Counted from the first letter of the stretch, positions 8,811-20,181 are shown. The stretch: DNA of 38,061 nt from Pelagophyceae sp. CCMP2097 (GCA_026770575.1 MU657216.1:270902-308962), one strand, 5' to 3'. Numbers and translations are program-made. Notes: generated by a model not told the origin, from the letters alone.

Positions 8811-11800
8811 TTAGATGGCGGCGTCGGCGAGGCTCTTGATGGTCTTCGCGGTGGCGACGTTCCGGTCAGAGTTCGGGTCAAGAGCCACTGCCCGTTCGAT
8901 AAACACCACCGCCTCGGCGTGGCGGCCGAGCTGCGTCAGCGAAATGGCCGAATTCGCGGTAGAGTCGACGTGGGTAGGTTCGCATGCGAGGGCGGATGCG
9001 TAATGTTGAAGCGCAGTTTTAGGGTCGTCCTAAGAGGAGCGGGTCCCGGAGATCGCCTCCATGCGGCGTCCTCGCTCGTCTCGCCTTGGACAAGGGCCCT
9101 CTCGACATGGGCCCTGCCCTGTCTCTCGAAAAGGCCCCTGTCGAAACGGACGCGGGCTCCGACTTTGCCAGCGAGCACTCCGAGCGAGTAAAAAGTCTGG
9201 GCCATGAACGGCGCGCCGCAGTCCGAGTTTCGCGCGGCAACGTACTCGCGCCACGCCGCCTCCGCCTCGGCCACGTGCCCTCGTCGCCACAGTTCCAGGC
9301 CTAGACGAAAAGTCACGGGCTCCGATGCACGATTTGAAAGCTCACCATGCACGAAGAGCGGCGGCGCGACCTCGACGGCCGCCGTCGTCGAAACGGCGCT
9401 GCGGCGCGCGGCGACGACTTCGGTGTAGAAAGCTTTGCCGTCGCCTGCGTCGCGAATTTTGGACCACCGAATTTTGGACCACCGAAACGCGCATGAAGAC
9501 TTTTGTGGGCCCGACAACTCGCCTGCGTTGCCGTGGGAGAGGCATGGCGACGTGGGCCTTTCCGCTTGCGGCGCCGCGGCGACGTGGAGCTGGCCCGCAG
9601 CGTCGACGGACATGGCGCGGAGCTCGCGATGCAAAGTGTGAAAGAGCCTAGAGCCGCGTCCAACGAGGCTCCCCAGAGTCATGGGACGCCGGTGGAACGT
9701 GGCTTCCGTGTCGACGACGAGCTTCAATTCGGCAGAGTTGGAGAGGAAGGCTCGGTGGAACGCTCGCTGGTCGTCTGGGCCGCACATGGTCGCGGCGCCG
9801 TACGCCGCGACCGAACGCAGCAGTCTGAGCAGGCTCCCCGCCGTCGCCGCAATCGTCCCGGAGTTGACGTAGCCGCGGTCCTCGGCGCCGCGGTGGTCGT
9901 AGCCCGGGTACCACGGGCCCAGGCCCAGGTCCGGGTAGCACCTATAAGTACATCGTGCAATCCGAAAACGGCCTCTTTCACGCACGTGGCGTCGCCGCCG
10001 AAGACGACGTCGGCGTCCATATCGGCGAAGCGCCTGCGCATGTCGGCGGCGGCGGGCCAGAGGACCACGTCGTAGGCGTCAACCATGACCACGACGGCGC
10101 CCGGCTCCGATGCCGCCAGAGGCAACAGCCAGTCGTGCACGTGCTTCATCTTCAACTCGTGGCCTAATCGACGCGGCGTGAAGCGCACCCGCGCCCGGGC
10201 GCGACTCGAAATCGACCGGCGGCCTCTCGAGCCGAGGTCATTGTGCCGCGACTCGCCCGAGTATTGCCCTTGGACGTGCAAGATTTCGACGTCGACGCCC
10301 GCGTGCTTTGCCGAGTCGCGGAGCTCTTTAACTCCGGCGTGGTCCAAGTCACTGGCGACGGCCACGAATCGCAGCTTGCACGTCTTGCAGACGCTTGGTC
10401 CGCGCCGCGTGCCCGGGCGGCGCTGCACGAGCGGCGTCAGCGTCACGGCCCCTTCGTCGAGGCCGTCCTGGATTTGGATTTGCGCGAGGCCGTAGAGCCT
10501 ATATTTTCGAGGTCAAGCCGACGGTCGCCTCAGTCCCCGCCTTGACCGGAAAGGCCTCACGCCAAAGTGTGCCAGTCGGGGTTCGATTTGAGGTCGCGGT
10601 TATGGCGCAGGTGCGCCTCGAGCCTGCAGCGATTCGTCGACGGCCCGCCTTTCAACGCCTTTCGAGGCTCTGATGGCGTGCGCCTCGAGGCAACCGCGCC
10701 TCGGACCATCAAACAGTCGACTTTGTACGCACCCGCCGGGGGTGAGGGCGGATCGGTGTATGATGGTACGCACGAGTGGAGGGCGAGGGCGTCGAGCTTG
10801 GCGAAGAGCGGCGCCTCTCCCAGAAAGACGGTGGAGAATTCTCTGTATGGTATGCAGCACTGCGGGTCGGCCGTCGAAGCCGCGTGGAGCGCCTACGTCA
10901 CTCCGAAACTCTCGTAAACCGCAAAGGACCAAAGGGACCGACCTTGACGGCGCCGACGGCGTCGTTGCTTTGCCAGGCCGCCTAGGCGTGATATGCTCGG
11001 CCAACGACTGGCAAACGAGGTCCCGTCAGATGAGGTCACCCACCCGCGGCTTTTCGAGCATGTCAGCGTCCTTGCAAAGGTACGTCGCGTCGGCCCCGCC
11101 CGGGTTGAGGTCGTCCCACTTTGTAAACGAGTTCCCCGAGGTGGCCACGGGCAGGGCGGCGCCGCAGGGCATGAGTCGAATCACGTCGGCGCGATTCACT
11201 GCCGTGGCGCCTCGCAGCGCCGCCGCGAACTGCGCGGCGCATGCGTCGTCGACCTGGGCCAGCCTCTGCAAAGCGATCTTCGCGAGCATGGCTTGCGGCG
11301 CCTCGCACGTGGCCGCGGCGTTCGCCGCGGAGAGAAAAGTGAGGGCGACCTGCACCACCGCCAGCTTGGCGTCGCAGTCGTACGCTCTAGAGTGATGGTA
11401 GAAGAGTCGCACCGGCGCCTTTAAATTTGCGGCGGTTTCCGCGATGGCAAAGGCGGCCTCGTAGCCACCGTCGTTGAGCAAATACCCAACTTTTTGCAGC
11501 GCGGCCTCGACCCGCAAATGATCAAAGGTGTGCGCCTCGTCCACCGCCCAATTCGCCTTTGGGCCGTCGCCGAGTTGCGCGTGCGCCGAAGCGAGTTGCA
11601 AATAAGAAACGTACGTCATCTCCGAAAAGACGGACCCGTCGTATCTTTGCAAACCTTCAAACGCGATGCGCTTCTCGAGATGCATTATCGCCAGACGGAA
11701 CCGTCCCGCGTCTTTTGTGGCGGCGGCCCATGCGAGGTAGTCGACGCCGAGGTAGTAATGCAGCCGCGCGTCCGGCTCCGTCGCCTCCTCCAAGTCGAGC

Positions 11801-12900
11801 TCCAGCTGGCCAATCTCAAACTCGTACCTAGCACTCTTCATTCTGGCTTCGTCTTCTTGTCAAAGGCTTACCTCGCCGCGCTGGAGTCGCTCCCGTGCGC
11901 CTTGAAGTGCCAACTCCGAACCGAGGCACCAGCCACTTCTTCAACTGCCCAATCGTCCAGCAAAGCTGCCTATCCAGAAATGACGACGCTGATTCAGGGC
12001 GAGATGCGCACCGTGTACGCCGTGCCCGCGGGCATTCTGAGCTCCTCGTGCCATCTATATTTGAGGTGGACACCTTCCTTGAGTTGAAAGCACCAGTCTA
12101 ACAACCGCTCCGTGCGCTCGTTCCTGTCAAAGACCTTGAAGACAAAGACGTTTGCCGCCGGCGCCGCGGCCATGGCGCGGTCCACGGCAGAGGCGTAGCT
12201 CGCCGTCGGGCCCGTCGGGCGCCAGTCCGGGTCGACAAAGAGGGCATGCGTCACGCCTTCGCCGCCAAAGTGGTCCAGCGCCTCGCGCACGAGGAGCGTG
12301 CGCGCCGGGCCGAGGCCGCCAAAGTTGTAGTGGTACAAAAACCGCCGCACTGTCCCGTCGGCGGCCCGCAGCGTGGGTGCCGCCGACGTCGCCTCGAGGA
12401 ACGCTTTCGCAGACCCTACGGTTGGGGCCTGACGAGCGTTCGTGTAGAGACCGTAGAGGGACCGTAGAGGCTCCGCATGGTATAGGGAGCGCACCGTCAA
12501 CCGTGCGGTCGTCGACGGCGCCGACTGCGCAGTGCGCCAAAGGCAGCCAGAGCGGCAGGTGGTCGCGCAGGAGCGCCTCCTCGTCGCGCATGAGCAGCAG
12601 CAGCGCGAGGCGCGCGCCCGGCGCCGCCGCGGCGACGGCAGAGCCAGAGGCGTCGACGGCCACGGCGGCGCGCTCGTCGCTCGCCACCGGCGCGGCCCCT
12701 CCGTAAGCGTGGCGCTGCTGCGCGGGGGGGTTCGAGTCGAGGGCCGGGTTGGAGTCGAGGACCGCAGCGCCGAACGACGCTTTGAGGAGGACCGCGGCGC
12801 GAATGCACCCTAAAACCGCCGTAAAGCAAAACATGGCGAGGCAGATCGAGTGCAGGCGGCTCGGCGCGTGGCGGGCGGGCCTTGGAGGCCTTCCGGTCAT
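8811..12900 (-). CDS. Membrane-anchored dual glycosyltransferase with TPRs (GT-A domain plus PLOD-type GT domain)
   Basis: Eleven exons (12495-12900, 12012-12415, 11872-11969, 11044-11827, 10943-10981, 10774-10892, 10561-10623, 10206-10498, 9986-10163, 9092-9941, 8811-9029) sum to 3453 nt, 1150 aa. Residues 17-40 form one membrane segment, as in type II Golgi enzymes. GT domain 1 (about 95-270) shows LALLLLMRDEEALLRDH, VDDRTVDGSA and a DPDW (DxD) motif near 197. TPR-like helices follow. GT domain 2 (about 675-880) resembles the glycosyltransferase domain of collagen lysyl hydroxylases (PLOD): FVAVASDLDHAG, MVDAYDVVLWP with DxxD at about 764-767, and GYVNSGTIAATAG. The C-terminus is a clear TPR (LGRHAEAVVFIERAVALDP). 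No hydroxylase domain is seen. The 42-nt intron 10164-10205 is in frame and could be exonic. Two genes instead of one is possible but needs no frame break. Confidence 0.78.
9453..9482 (+). repeat. 15-bp tandem duplication in coding sequence
   Basis: CGAATTTTGGACCAC occurs twice head to tail. On the minus strand it encodes WSKIR twice in exon 10 of the dual glycosyltransferase, an in-frame duplication of five residues. Confidence 0.85.
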
Positions 12901-13079
12901 CCACGACCCGCTTCCCGCTCAGCCTGAGGCTGCCAGTGATGTGCGCGAAGACTTCGCCGAAAGCGCTTTTCGGCGATACACACGGTGGTCGCGCAAGGAC
13001 TAAGCGGACCCCCGGCCCTCGTCCTCGCCGCCGCCGCTGGCCGAATACGCCGCCGAGGGCACACGCCGCCGCGGGCGCG

Positions 13080-14217
13080 ATGCTCGTGAGCTATGATAAC
13101 GACGGCGCCGACGCCGGCGACGACGGCCTCGGTCTCAGCCTTGCGTGCCTCTCGCTCTCGCCGACGCACCGCATCGAGATGCGGCTGCGGTCGGCGCTCG
13201 CGGAGTGCGCCGCGAATTCGATGGACGAGGGGCGTGCGGCGGCTCTGCTGGAGAGCATCCTCACGTGCCAAAGGGAGCTGAGGGAATGGGCGTCGAATGA
13301 CCGTCGCAAGCGTATTGACGATTGCATCCCGTTCATGACCGCCGCCGCCGCCGCCCTGCGAGACGCGCTCCACCGACGTGCGTCTACCGCACCGGCCCAA
13401 AGGCGACGCGTACTGAGCGCCCCAGAGGCGACGCGTAGGCCTGCATCCGAGGTGCAAGGTCGCGGGCGCGCTCGACTGCGTGGAGCACCGCGCGGCCATC
13501 GCGCGACTCGTGAGATGCCCTCTTGCGGCATCTCCTACATGGAGCACGTGCGGATTCGCCTGTCGTAGATCGCTTCTTTGGCCCCTACGGGCTTCGACGG
13601 AGACGCCGCGTGCGCCGACGGCATCATGACGCAGTTCGATGCGCAGTGCGTAAGCGATGCCTTTCTCAGGAGTCGACGCCCGCAACAGGCTCGGCGCCCC
13701 CGACGCTCTGTGGGCGCGGGCCGACGCGGCCACCCTCGCGCCCAAGATGATCGCCTGGCTCGAGGCGCCGCAGGCGTGGGCGCAGTGCGTCCTCGCGACC
13801 GTTGAACGAAATCAGACGCGTGAACGTAGGCCCGTGGGCGACGCGACCGAGGCGCGCCGGATCCGCAACCTCGTCGCAGACGGCGACCAAGTGGTACACG
13901 AGTGCGTCGCAGGATCCACAGAACTGCATACCTGTGCAGTTCTGTGATCTCCATTCAACGACTGTCATCGCAGGCTCTGGCGGCAGCTCCACAACTATCG
14001 GCACCCCGCGTGCGCCGGCGGCGAAAGCTGCGCGCACAAGGACCCGCAGTGCTTCGTTTTTTCGTCGCCGCAAACGCCCGCGTTGTTTCCACAAACGCCC
14101 GCGACGTCGCCGCAGACACCGCGGCCGGCGCCCTTCGGGGCCTCGGAGGCGTTGGCGCCCTGGCCGCGGGGGTCGCACGTGGACGGTGCGTTTGGGCAAC
14201 TCAATCTCCTGGGCTAA
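13080..14217 (+). CDS. Conserved-looking hypothetical protein with C-terminal Cys/His cluster
   Basis: Exons 13080-13377, 13439-13509, 13569-13645, 13689-13784, 13830-13901 and 13974-14217 sum to 858 nt (285 aa) with matching phases; four of the five donors are GTGCGT. The N-terminal part is helical and acidic (SYDNDGADAGDDG, then RIEMRLRSALAEC and LLESILTCQREL). Middle exons read LHPRCKVAGALDCVEHRAA, APTGFDGDAACADG and MIAWLEAPQAWAQ. The last exon starts LWRQLHNYRHPACAGG and has Cys at C-x5-C-x6-C spacing with nearby His, compatible with metal binding, followed by a Pro/Thr-rich PQTPxLFPQTPATSPQTP tail. I do not recognise the family. It is divergent from the glycosyltransferase (179 bp between starts) and ends 6 bp from the next gene. 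Confidence 0.65.
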
Positions 14218-14223
14218 ATCGTT

Positions 14224-15165
14224 TTACACGTCTTCCTCGTCGTCGGTGGGTTGCGCCTTGAGCTTGGAGTTTTGGGCGACGTGCTCAGTGGCCTTTCGGA
14301 AAGGTTTCCCGAGGACACTGCCGAGCTTGAGACCTGTTACTAAGCGGTCGCGCATTTCCACGAGGATCCTGCGCGCGCGCAGCTGCGTCTCCGCTTTCGC
14401 CGCCTCGAGTAAAGCGGGCATGTCTTCTAAAGCCTCTTGGTCGGTGATGCGCAAAATGCCGTAACAGTACTCCCTCGGGTTCACCAAACCGGGCGCCCCC
14501 GCTTTCTCCATCTTTTCGAGACCGAGGATCATATCCAGCTGCTTCTCCAAGAAGCGCGTCTTGCCGAGCTGCTGGTTGGTGTGGTCGACGAGGATGCGCT
14601 TGGTCTCCTTGCCTCGCCGGCCTTGCAACAGGGCAGAGACCTTTTGCAAAACGTTCGCATAGTCCTTGTCCGCGGCGGATTGGCAGATGATGGACATTCG
14701 TTGCATGGGCTGCTCCGTGTTGCCCGGCCCGTCGCAGAGCGAGACGTCGAAGGGCATGAGGAAGTCGCCGACCCACATTGGCCCGTGGCAGACAAACGAG
14801 GCGTTGTGGTCGCTCGCCTTCAAAAATGCTTGCAACTCTTCTCTATTCGGCTGGAAAGACGAGTCGACGCCGTCGTTGCGCAGGCGGCCGCCCTTGAAGT
14901 AGGCGAAGTGATGGTCGGAGCACATCGTCATGAGCATGTCGGCCTCGTCGCGCTCGACGCCGGGGCCGCCGGGCGACCCGAAGAGCTGGAGGTTCGGTTC
15001 CGAGACGTCCATGATGTAGGGCGACCACAGAGCGCCGCGCTCCTGGAAGAAGTAGCGCGGGTAGTGCGGCGAGAGCTGCCGAGCGACGTCTTTGGCGCGC
15101 TCCTGGACCGCCAGCTTCATTGGCTCGCGCAGCTTCTTCAGCACGCGCGCCAGCGCTGTCGTCAT
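14224..15165 (-). CDS. Unrecognised protein family, paralogue A
   Basis: A 313-residue intronless frame. The start at 15165 (MTTALARVLKKLREP) is chosen because it aligns with the paralogue at 16813-17658; an upstream in-frame Met exists at 15297. Shared blocks are RAKDVARQL / RARDVAKAI, FQERGALWS / FQERGSLWS, DHHFAYFKGG / DHFAYFKEG, FLMPFDVSL / FLLPFDVAL, NVLQKVSALLQG / KVLQKVRALLQG and the C-terminal AETQxRAxxIL segment. There is no signal peptide or membrane segment and the predicted fold is mixed alpha/beta. The C-terminus is acidic (DDEEDV). I cannot assign a function. It is divergent from a WD40 gene, with 331 bp between starts. Confidence 0.75.
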   Translation of the reverse strand: MTTALARVLKKLREPMKLAVQERAKDVARQLSPHYPRYFFQERGALWSPYIMDVSEPNLQLFGSPGGPGVERDEADMLMTMCSDHHFAYFKGGRLRNDGVDSSFQPNREELQAFLKASDHNASFVCHGPMWVGDFLMPFDVSLCDGPGNTEQPMQRMSIICQSAADKDYANVLQKVSALLQGRRGKETKRILVDHTNQQLGKTRFLEKQLDMILGLEKMEKAGAPGLVNPREYCYGILRITDQEALEDMPALLEAAKAETQLRARRILVEMRDRLVTGLKLGSVLGKPFRKATEHVAQNSKLKAQPTDDEEDV

Positions 15166-15496
15166 GACCGCGGGCGCGCGGGGCCTCCGACGGCCGGCAA
15201 AGGGGCGAGCGACGGGCCGCGCGGGTGAGAAAGGTGTCGCGATTTCGACTCGCCAAAGTCCGGCGCAATCGCCCAACTCTTGTTCAAGTGAGGGCACAGG
15301 TCAAGGCACTCGAATATGTTCAGAAAAAGGTCGACCTGGGGGCAAGGTATCATGTGACTCATGGCTCCGAGTCTCTGTGCCGGACACAGCCCCCGCTCGG
15401 GGCCGAGGGTCAAAGGTTCGACGGCCGCTCGCCCCACGAGCGGCGGCGTGGTCGCTTTAGAGAAGCTCGAGCGACTGCTCGAGCGGCCGGGCGACG
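15166..15496. other. Divergent intergenic region
   Basis: This lies between the starts of paralogue A (minus) and the first WD40 gene (plus). Frames are open on both strands but show no family features. It presumably holds both promoters; no TATA-like or other defined element could be identified. Confidence 0.4.
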
Positions 15497-16449
15497 ATGG
15501 ATGCCGACGCGCGACCCGCCACGTCGCGGCCGGCCGTCGAGCGCGGTGCCGCGCCGGCGCTCGAGGTGCTCGGGCGGAGCGGCCTGCTCGCGCTCATCCT
15601 GCGGCTTGCGGCGTCACCGAATGCGCTCTTTGTGTCGACGCGAGTCGCTCGAAATGCGCGGGCTGTGGCGCCGGTCGTGCGTAGACTCGTCTGGAAGGAC
15701 CTCATCCTGAAGGGCACAGCAAACCTCAAGGGGCGCACCAGCAGAGTCTCGAGCTGCGCGTTCTCGCCCGACGGCAAGCGCATCATGACGGCGAGCGACG
15801 ACGAAACGGCGCGGCTCTGGGACGCCGAGACTGGCGCGCTGCTGCTGACGCTCGAGGGGCACACCGACTTGTCATGAGCTGCGCGTTCTCGCCCGACGGC
15901 AAGCGCCTCGTGACGGCGAGCTTGGACGGGACGGCGCGGCTCTGGGACGCCGAGACGGGCGCGCTGCTGGAGACGCTCAAGGGGCACACCGGCGCCGTCT
16001 ACAGCTGCGCGTTCTCCCCTGACGGCCTGCGCATCGTCACGGCGAGCGGCGATAAGACGGCGCGACTTTGGGACGCCGAGACGGGCGCGCTGCTGACGAT
16101 GCTTCGGTTCCTGCAAACCAGCGCGGTCTACGGCTGCGCGTTCTCGCCCGACGGCAAGCACGTAGTGACGGCGAGCAGCAAGACAACGCGGCTCTGGGAC
16201 ACCGAGACGGGCGCGCTGCTGCTGACGCTCGAGGGTCACACCGGCTCCGTCAAGAGCTGTGCGTTCTCGCCCGACGGCAAGCGCGTCGTCACGGCGGGCT
16301 ACGACGATACGGCGCGGCTCTGGGACGCCGTGACGGGCGCGCTGCTCCTGACGCTCCAGGGGCACACAGGCGCCGTCGAATGCTGCGCGTTCTCGCCCGA
16401 CGGCACGCGCGTCGTGACGGCGAGCGGCGACCATACGGCGCGGCTCTGA
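15497..16449 (+). pseudogene. WD40-repeat protein with N-terminal helical domain, frameshifted in repeat 1-2 linker
   Basis: The first frame (15497-15877) encodes an N-terminal helical segment ([17 protein letters not shown], then [17 protein letters not shown]) followed by WD repeat 1. At GGGCACACCGACTTGTCATGAGC one base appears to be missing after GACTT, giving a stop. The WD array continues in another frame to 16449 with repeats 2-6, each with [14 protein letters not shown] and [13 protein letters not shown]. The last repeat stops at TARL, without the usual WD. WD40 arrays form beta-propeller scaffolds. The near-identical DNA of the repeats suggests recent amplification. It may be a pseudogene, or a real gene with a one-base sequence error; both ends look intact. 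The N-terminal domain is shared with 19173-20181. Confidence 0.75.
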
Positions 16450-16812
16450 AACGTTGCTCTCTAATTTCGTGGATGCTCCTCCGTCCGGCCTCGCTCTCGG
16501 GGCTCCCCACTCCTCGGGCAGGAGTCCACATTTCCGAGGGAGAGGGTCCACCGACTCGCGAGGGGAGACGAGCCCGACCGCGGGTGCTCAGGGTGATGCA
16601 GAATGTGGCCCAGCGCAGAGGAGCTGCCCGGCGCAGAGGTGCATCGAGGCGCCCACATCTGTGACAGAGGGGCACGTGACGCGGCGGGATGTACGTGGTC
16701 GCCTCTCAGTGGTCCGATTTGGGTCGGCTAAAGATTGCGCCACGCCGCCCCGGCCGCGATGACCGAAGCGGATGGTATCACCGTGCCCTGCGCGGCTGCC
16801 ACCAAACCGTGC
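16450..16812. other. Intergenic between convergent genes
   Basis: No coding feature is supported. The stretch separates the WD40 gene (plus) from paralogue B (minus). GCCCAGCGCAGAGGAG / GCCCGGCGCAGAGGTG near 16609-16642 is a small direct repeat. Confidence 0.4.
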
Positions 16813-17658
16813 TTACAAGTGCACCGTGGCGTCTCGGAAGCGGCCGCCGAGCGCGGGTCCGAGGCGCTGCTCGAGCGCGTCCGCGAGCGCGGCGCGCAAG
16901 TCGAGCAGGATGCCCAGCGCGCGCCGCTGCGTCTCCGCCTCTGCGGCGTCGGCGAGCGCGACGACGTATTCCTCGCCGGCGACGTCCGCGCCGAGCACGT
17001 CGCGCGCGTAGGCCACGGCGTCAAAGGGTGCGGCGCGGGCGCAGGGGGGCATGGCCGGTAGGGCGCGTACCATTGCGAGCTGCTTAGCAAGAAACCGCAC
17101 TCGGCCGACGCGACCGTTGACGCCGTCCGTCAACGCGCGCTTCAGCGTCTTCCCCTGCAGCAGGGCGCGGACCTTTTGCAGCACCTTTGCAAAGTCGCCT
17201 TCTTCGGCCTTGGCGCATATTTTTTGCAGGCGCGCCTCTGCCCCTTCGCGGTCTTCGCCGCCGGCGAGGGCCACGTCGAACGGAAGTAGAAACTCGCCGC
17301 ACCACACCAAGCCCTTGCAGACCGCCGAGTCGTGGCCGCCGCGCCGTAGTTGCGCCTCGAACGCCTCGAGGTTGTGGGCGCCGCCGCCAGCGAGGCCCTC
17401 TTTAAAGTACGCGAAATGGTCCTCTGTGCACCGTTTCAGCAAACCCAGACCCTCTTGCGCAGAGACGCCGCCGTCGGGGGTGAAGAGCTGGACGTCTGCG
17501 TCCGAGACGTGCTCGATGTGATGCGACCATAGGCTCCCTCGCTCTTGGAACCGGAAGCGCGGGAAGTGCCTTTCAATGGCCTTTGCGACGTCGCGCGCGC
17601 GCCGCTGCACAGATGCCTTCTGCGGCGCGCGCAGCGTCCCCAGAGCGCGCTGCAGCAT
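16813..17658 (-). CDS. Unrecognised protein family, paralogue B
   Basis: A 281-residue intronless frame related along its whole length to 14224-15165. The start at 17658 (MLQRALGTLRAP) is chosen by that alignment; an in-frame Met also lies at 17733. The conserved blocks FQERGSLWS, DHFAYFKEG, FLLPFDVAL, KVLQKVRALLQGK, RFLAKQL and AETQRRALGILLDLR are present. It lacks the acidic C-terminus of paralogue A. Function is unknown. The two copies lie 1.6 kb apart in the same orientation, with a WD40 gene between them. Confidence 0.75.
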   Translation of the reverse strand: MLQRALGTLRAPQKASVQRRARDVAKAIERHFPRFRFQERGSLWSHHIEHVSDADVQLFTPDGGVSAQEGLGLLKRCTEDHFAYFKEGLAGGGAHNLEAFEAQLRRGGHDSAVCKGLVWCGEFLLPFDVALAGGEDREGAEARLQKICAKAEEGDFAKVLQKVRALLQGKTLKRALTDGVNGRVGRVRFLAKQLAMVRALPAMPPCARAAPFDAVAYARDVLGADVAGEEYVVALADAAEAETQRRALGILLDLRAALADALEQRLGPALGGRFRDATVHL

Positions 17659-18117
17659 CGCCCTAAGCCGCGTATAGGTGGGCAAAGACAGTGTACAAAC
17701 CAGTCGCTCCTGCGCAGGCCCCCTCGACTGCACGTGGCTCCACCGCGTCTGCCTCTCCCCGGGATATTAAATCAAACCCTCACGCCTCACTCACCTAAGC
17801 GAGGCGACCGAACGTTCGAACCCGCCACCGACCCGGAGCTCGAGGCGCGCCTTCCGGCGACTATAGACGCTGCCCTCGCGGCAGCGAAAGGGAGAGCCCC
17901 CCTGCCGCCAATAGGATGCAGGCTCTCGTCGCTCTTTGGACTCGGAAGCGCGGTGTCCACTGGCAGCACTCGGAAACTAAACGTTTCGGCAAATCTTCCC
18001 AAAGAAATCCTTCCACCGGGGCGGCTCGTGTGCGCTGGCCGAAGTCGCAGTTTCGTGGCTCCCCTCCATCTTCCAAGGGATCACAGTTGGAGCCCGCGCT
18101 TTATGGCGGACGGAAGG
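17659..18117. other. Intergenic, no gene supported
   Basis: This is the region between the paralogue B start and the end of the UMP-CMP kinase gene, both on the minus strand. Open frames on both strands are GC shadows. It is presumably the paralogue B promoter plus the kinase 3' flank. Confidence 0.4.
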
Positions 18118-19030
<913 letters not shown>

Positions 19031-19172
19031 TCAAGGGGGCCGCACGTCAACTTGGCGATATTTTCGGTGACTCCGAGTCCCCGCCCGGGCCTTGGGCCAG
19101 TCGGACATCCGAGCTCCGAGTCGCCTCGGACGGACTCTCTCGTCGGCGCACATTGTTGCGCACGTGCCGGAC

Positions 19173-20181
19173 GGGATGGACGCCGTCGACGCCCCGCGGC
19201 GAGTCTGGTCGCGGCGAGGCGCCGAGCGCTCTGCCGCGCGCAACGGCCGTGCGCGCCGAGCGGTCCTCGACGTGCTGGAGCAGCGCGATATGGTCAAGCC
19301 GATCCTGAGGCTGGCGACATCCACGCACGCGCTTCACGTGACGAAGCTCGCCGCTCGAGAAGCGCGGGATGTGGTGGCGGTCGTGCGCAAGCTCATCTGG
19401 AACGACCGCATATTGAAGGGCACGGCGATCCTCGAGGGACACCAAATGCGCCACAATCTGCGCGTTCTCGCCCGACGGCAAGCGCCTCGCGACGACGAGC
19501 ACCGACAAGACAGCGCGGCTCTAGGACGCCGAGACGGGCGCGCTGCTGGTGACGCTCGAGGGGCACACCGGCTACGTCCACAGCTGCGCGTTCTCACCCG
19601 ACGGCAAGCGCGTCGCGANNNNNNNNNNNNNNNNNNNNNNNNNNNNNNNNNNNNNNNNNNNNNNNNNNNNNNNNNNNNNNNNNNNNNNNNNNNNNNNNNN
19701 NNNNNNNNNNNNNNNNNNNNNNNNNNNNNNNNNNNNNNNNNNNNNNNNNNNNNNNNNNNNNNNNNNNNNNNNNNNNNNNNNNNNNNNNNNNNNNNNNNNN
19801 NNNNNNNNNNNNNNNNNNNNNNNNNNNNNNNNNNNNNNNNNNNNNNNNNNNNNNNNNNNNNNNNNNNNNNNNNNNNNNNNNNNNNNNNNNNNNNNNNNNN
19901 NNNNNNNNNNNNNNNNNNNNNNNNNNNNNNNNNNNNNNNNNNNNNNNNNNNNNNNNNNNNNNNNNNNNNNNNNNNNNNNNNNNNNNNNNNNNNNNNNNNN
20001 NNNNNNNNNNNNNNNNNNNNNNNNNNNNNNNNNNNNNNNNNNNGCCGAGACGGGCGCGCTGCTGGTGACGCTCGAGGGGCACACCGGCTACGTCCACAGC
20101 TGCGCGTTCTCACCCGACGGCAAGCGCGTCGCGACGGCGAGCCTCGACACAACGGCGCGGCTCTGGAGCCCCGCGCTCTAA
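19173..20181 (+). pseudogene. Second WD40-repeat gene, disrupted and interrupted by an assembly gap
   Basis: The N-terminal domain (VLDVLEQRDMVKPILRLA, then AREARDVVAVVRKLIWND and ILKGTAILEGH) matches the first WD40 gene. After ILEGH the WD repeat is in another frame ([18 protein letters not shown]), and its TARLWD Trp codon reads TAG. The frame then continues as [18 protein letters not shown] into 425 Ns, and after the gap into [15 protein letters not shown] and a stop. Two lesions in the visible part argue for a decaying copy, though this is also where repeat misassembly is likely. It is divergent from UMP-CMP kinase, with 196 bp between starts. Confidence 0.7.
19619..20043. other. Assembly gap (425 N) inside WD repeat array
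   Basis: Ns occupy this interval. The 91 bases before it (19528-19618) and the 91 bases after it (20044-20134) are identical, both beginning GCCGAGACGGGCGCGCTGC. The gap therefore sits in a tandem array of near-identical 126-bp WD units, which short reads would collapse. The spacing between the flanks (516) is close to four units. Confidence 0.95.

Noticed and set aside
10600..11004. 134-codon minus-strand frame inside the glycosyltransferase gene
   Set aside because: It runs through proposed introns in the wrong frame; the spliced exons give TPR-like peptides in phase.
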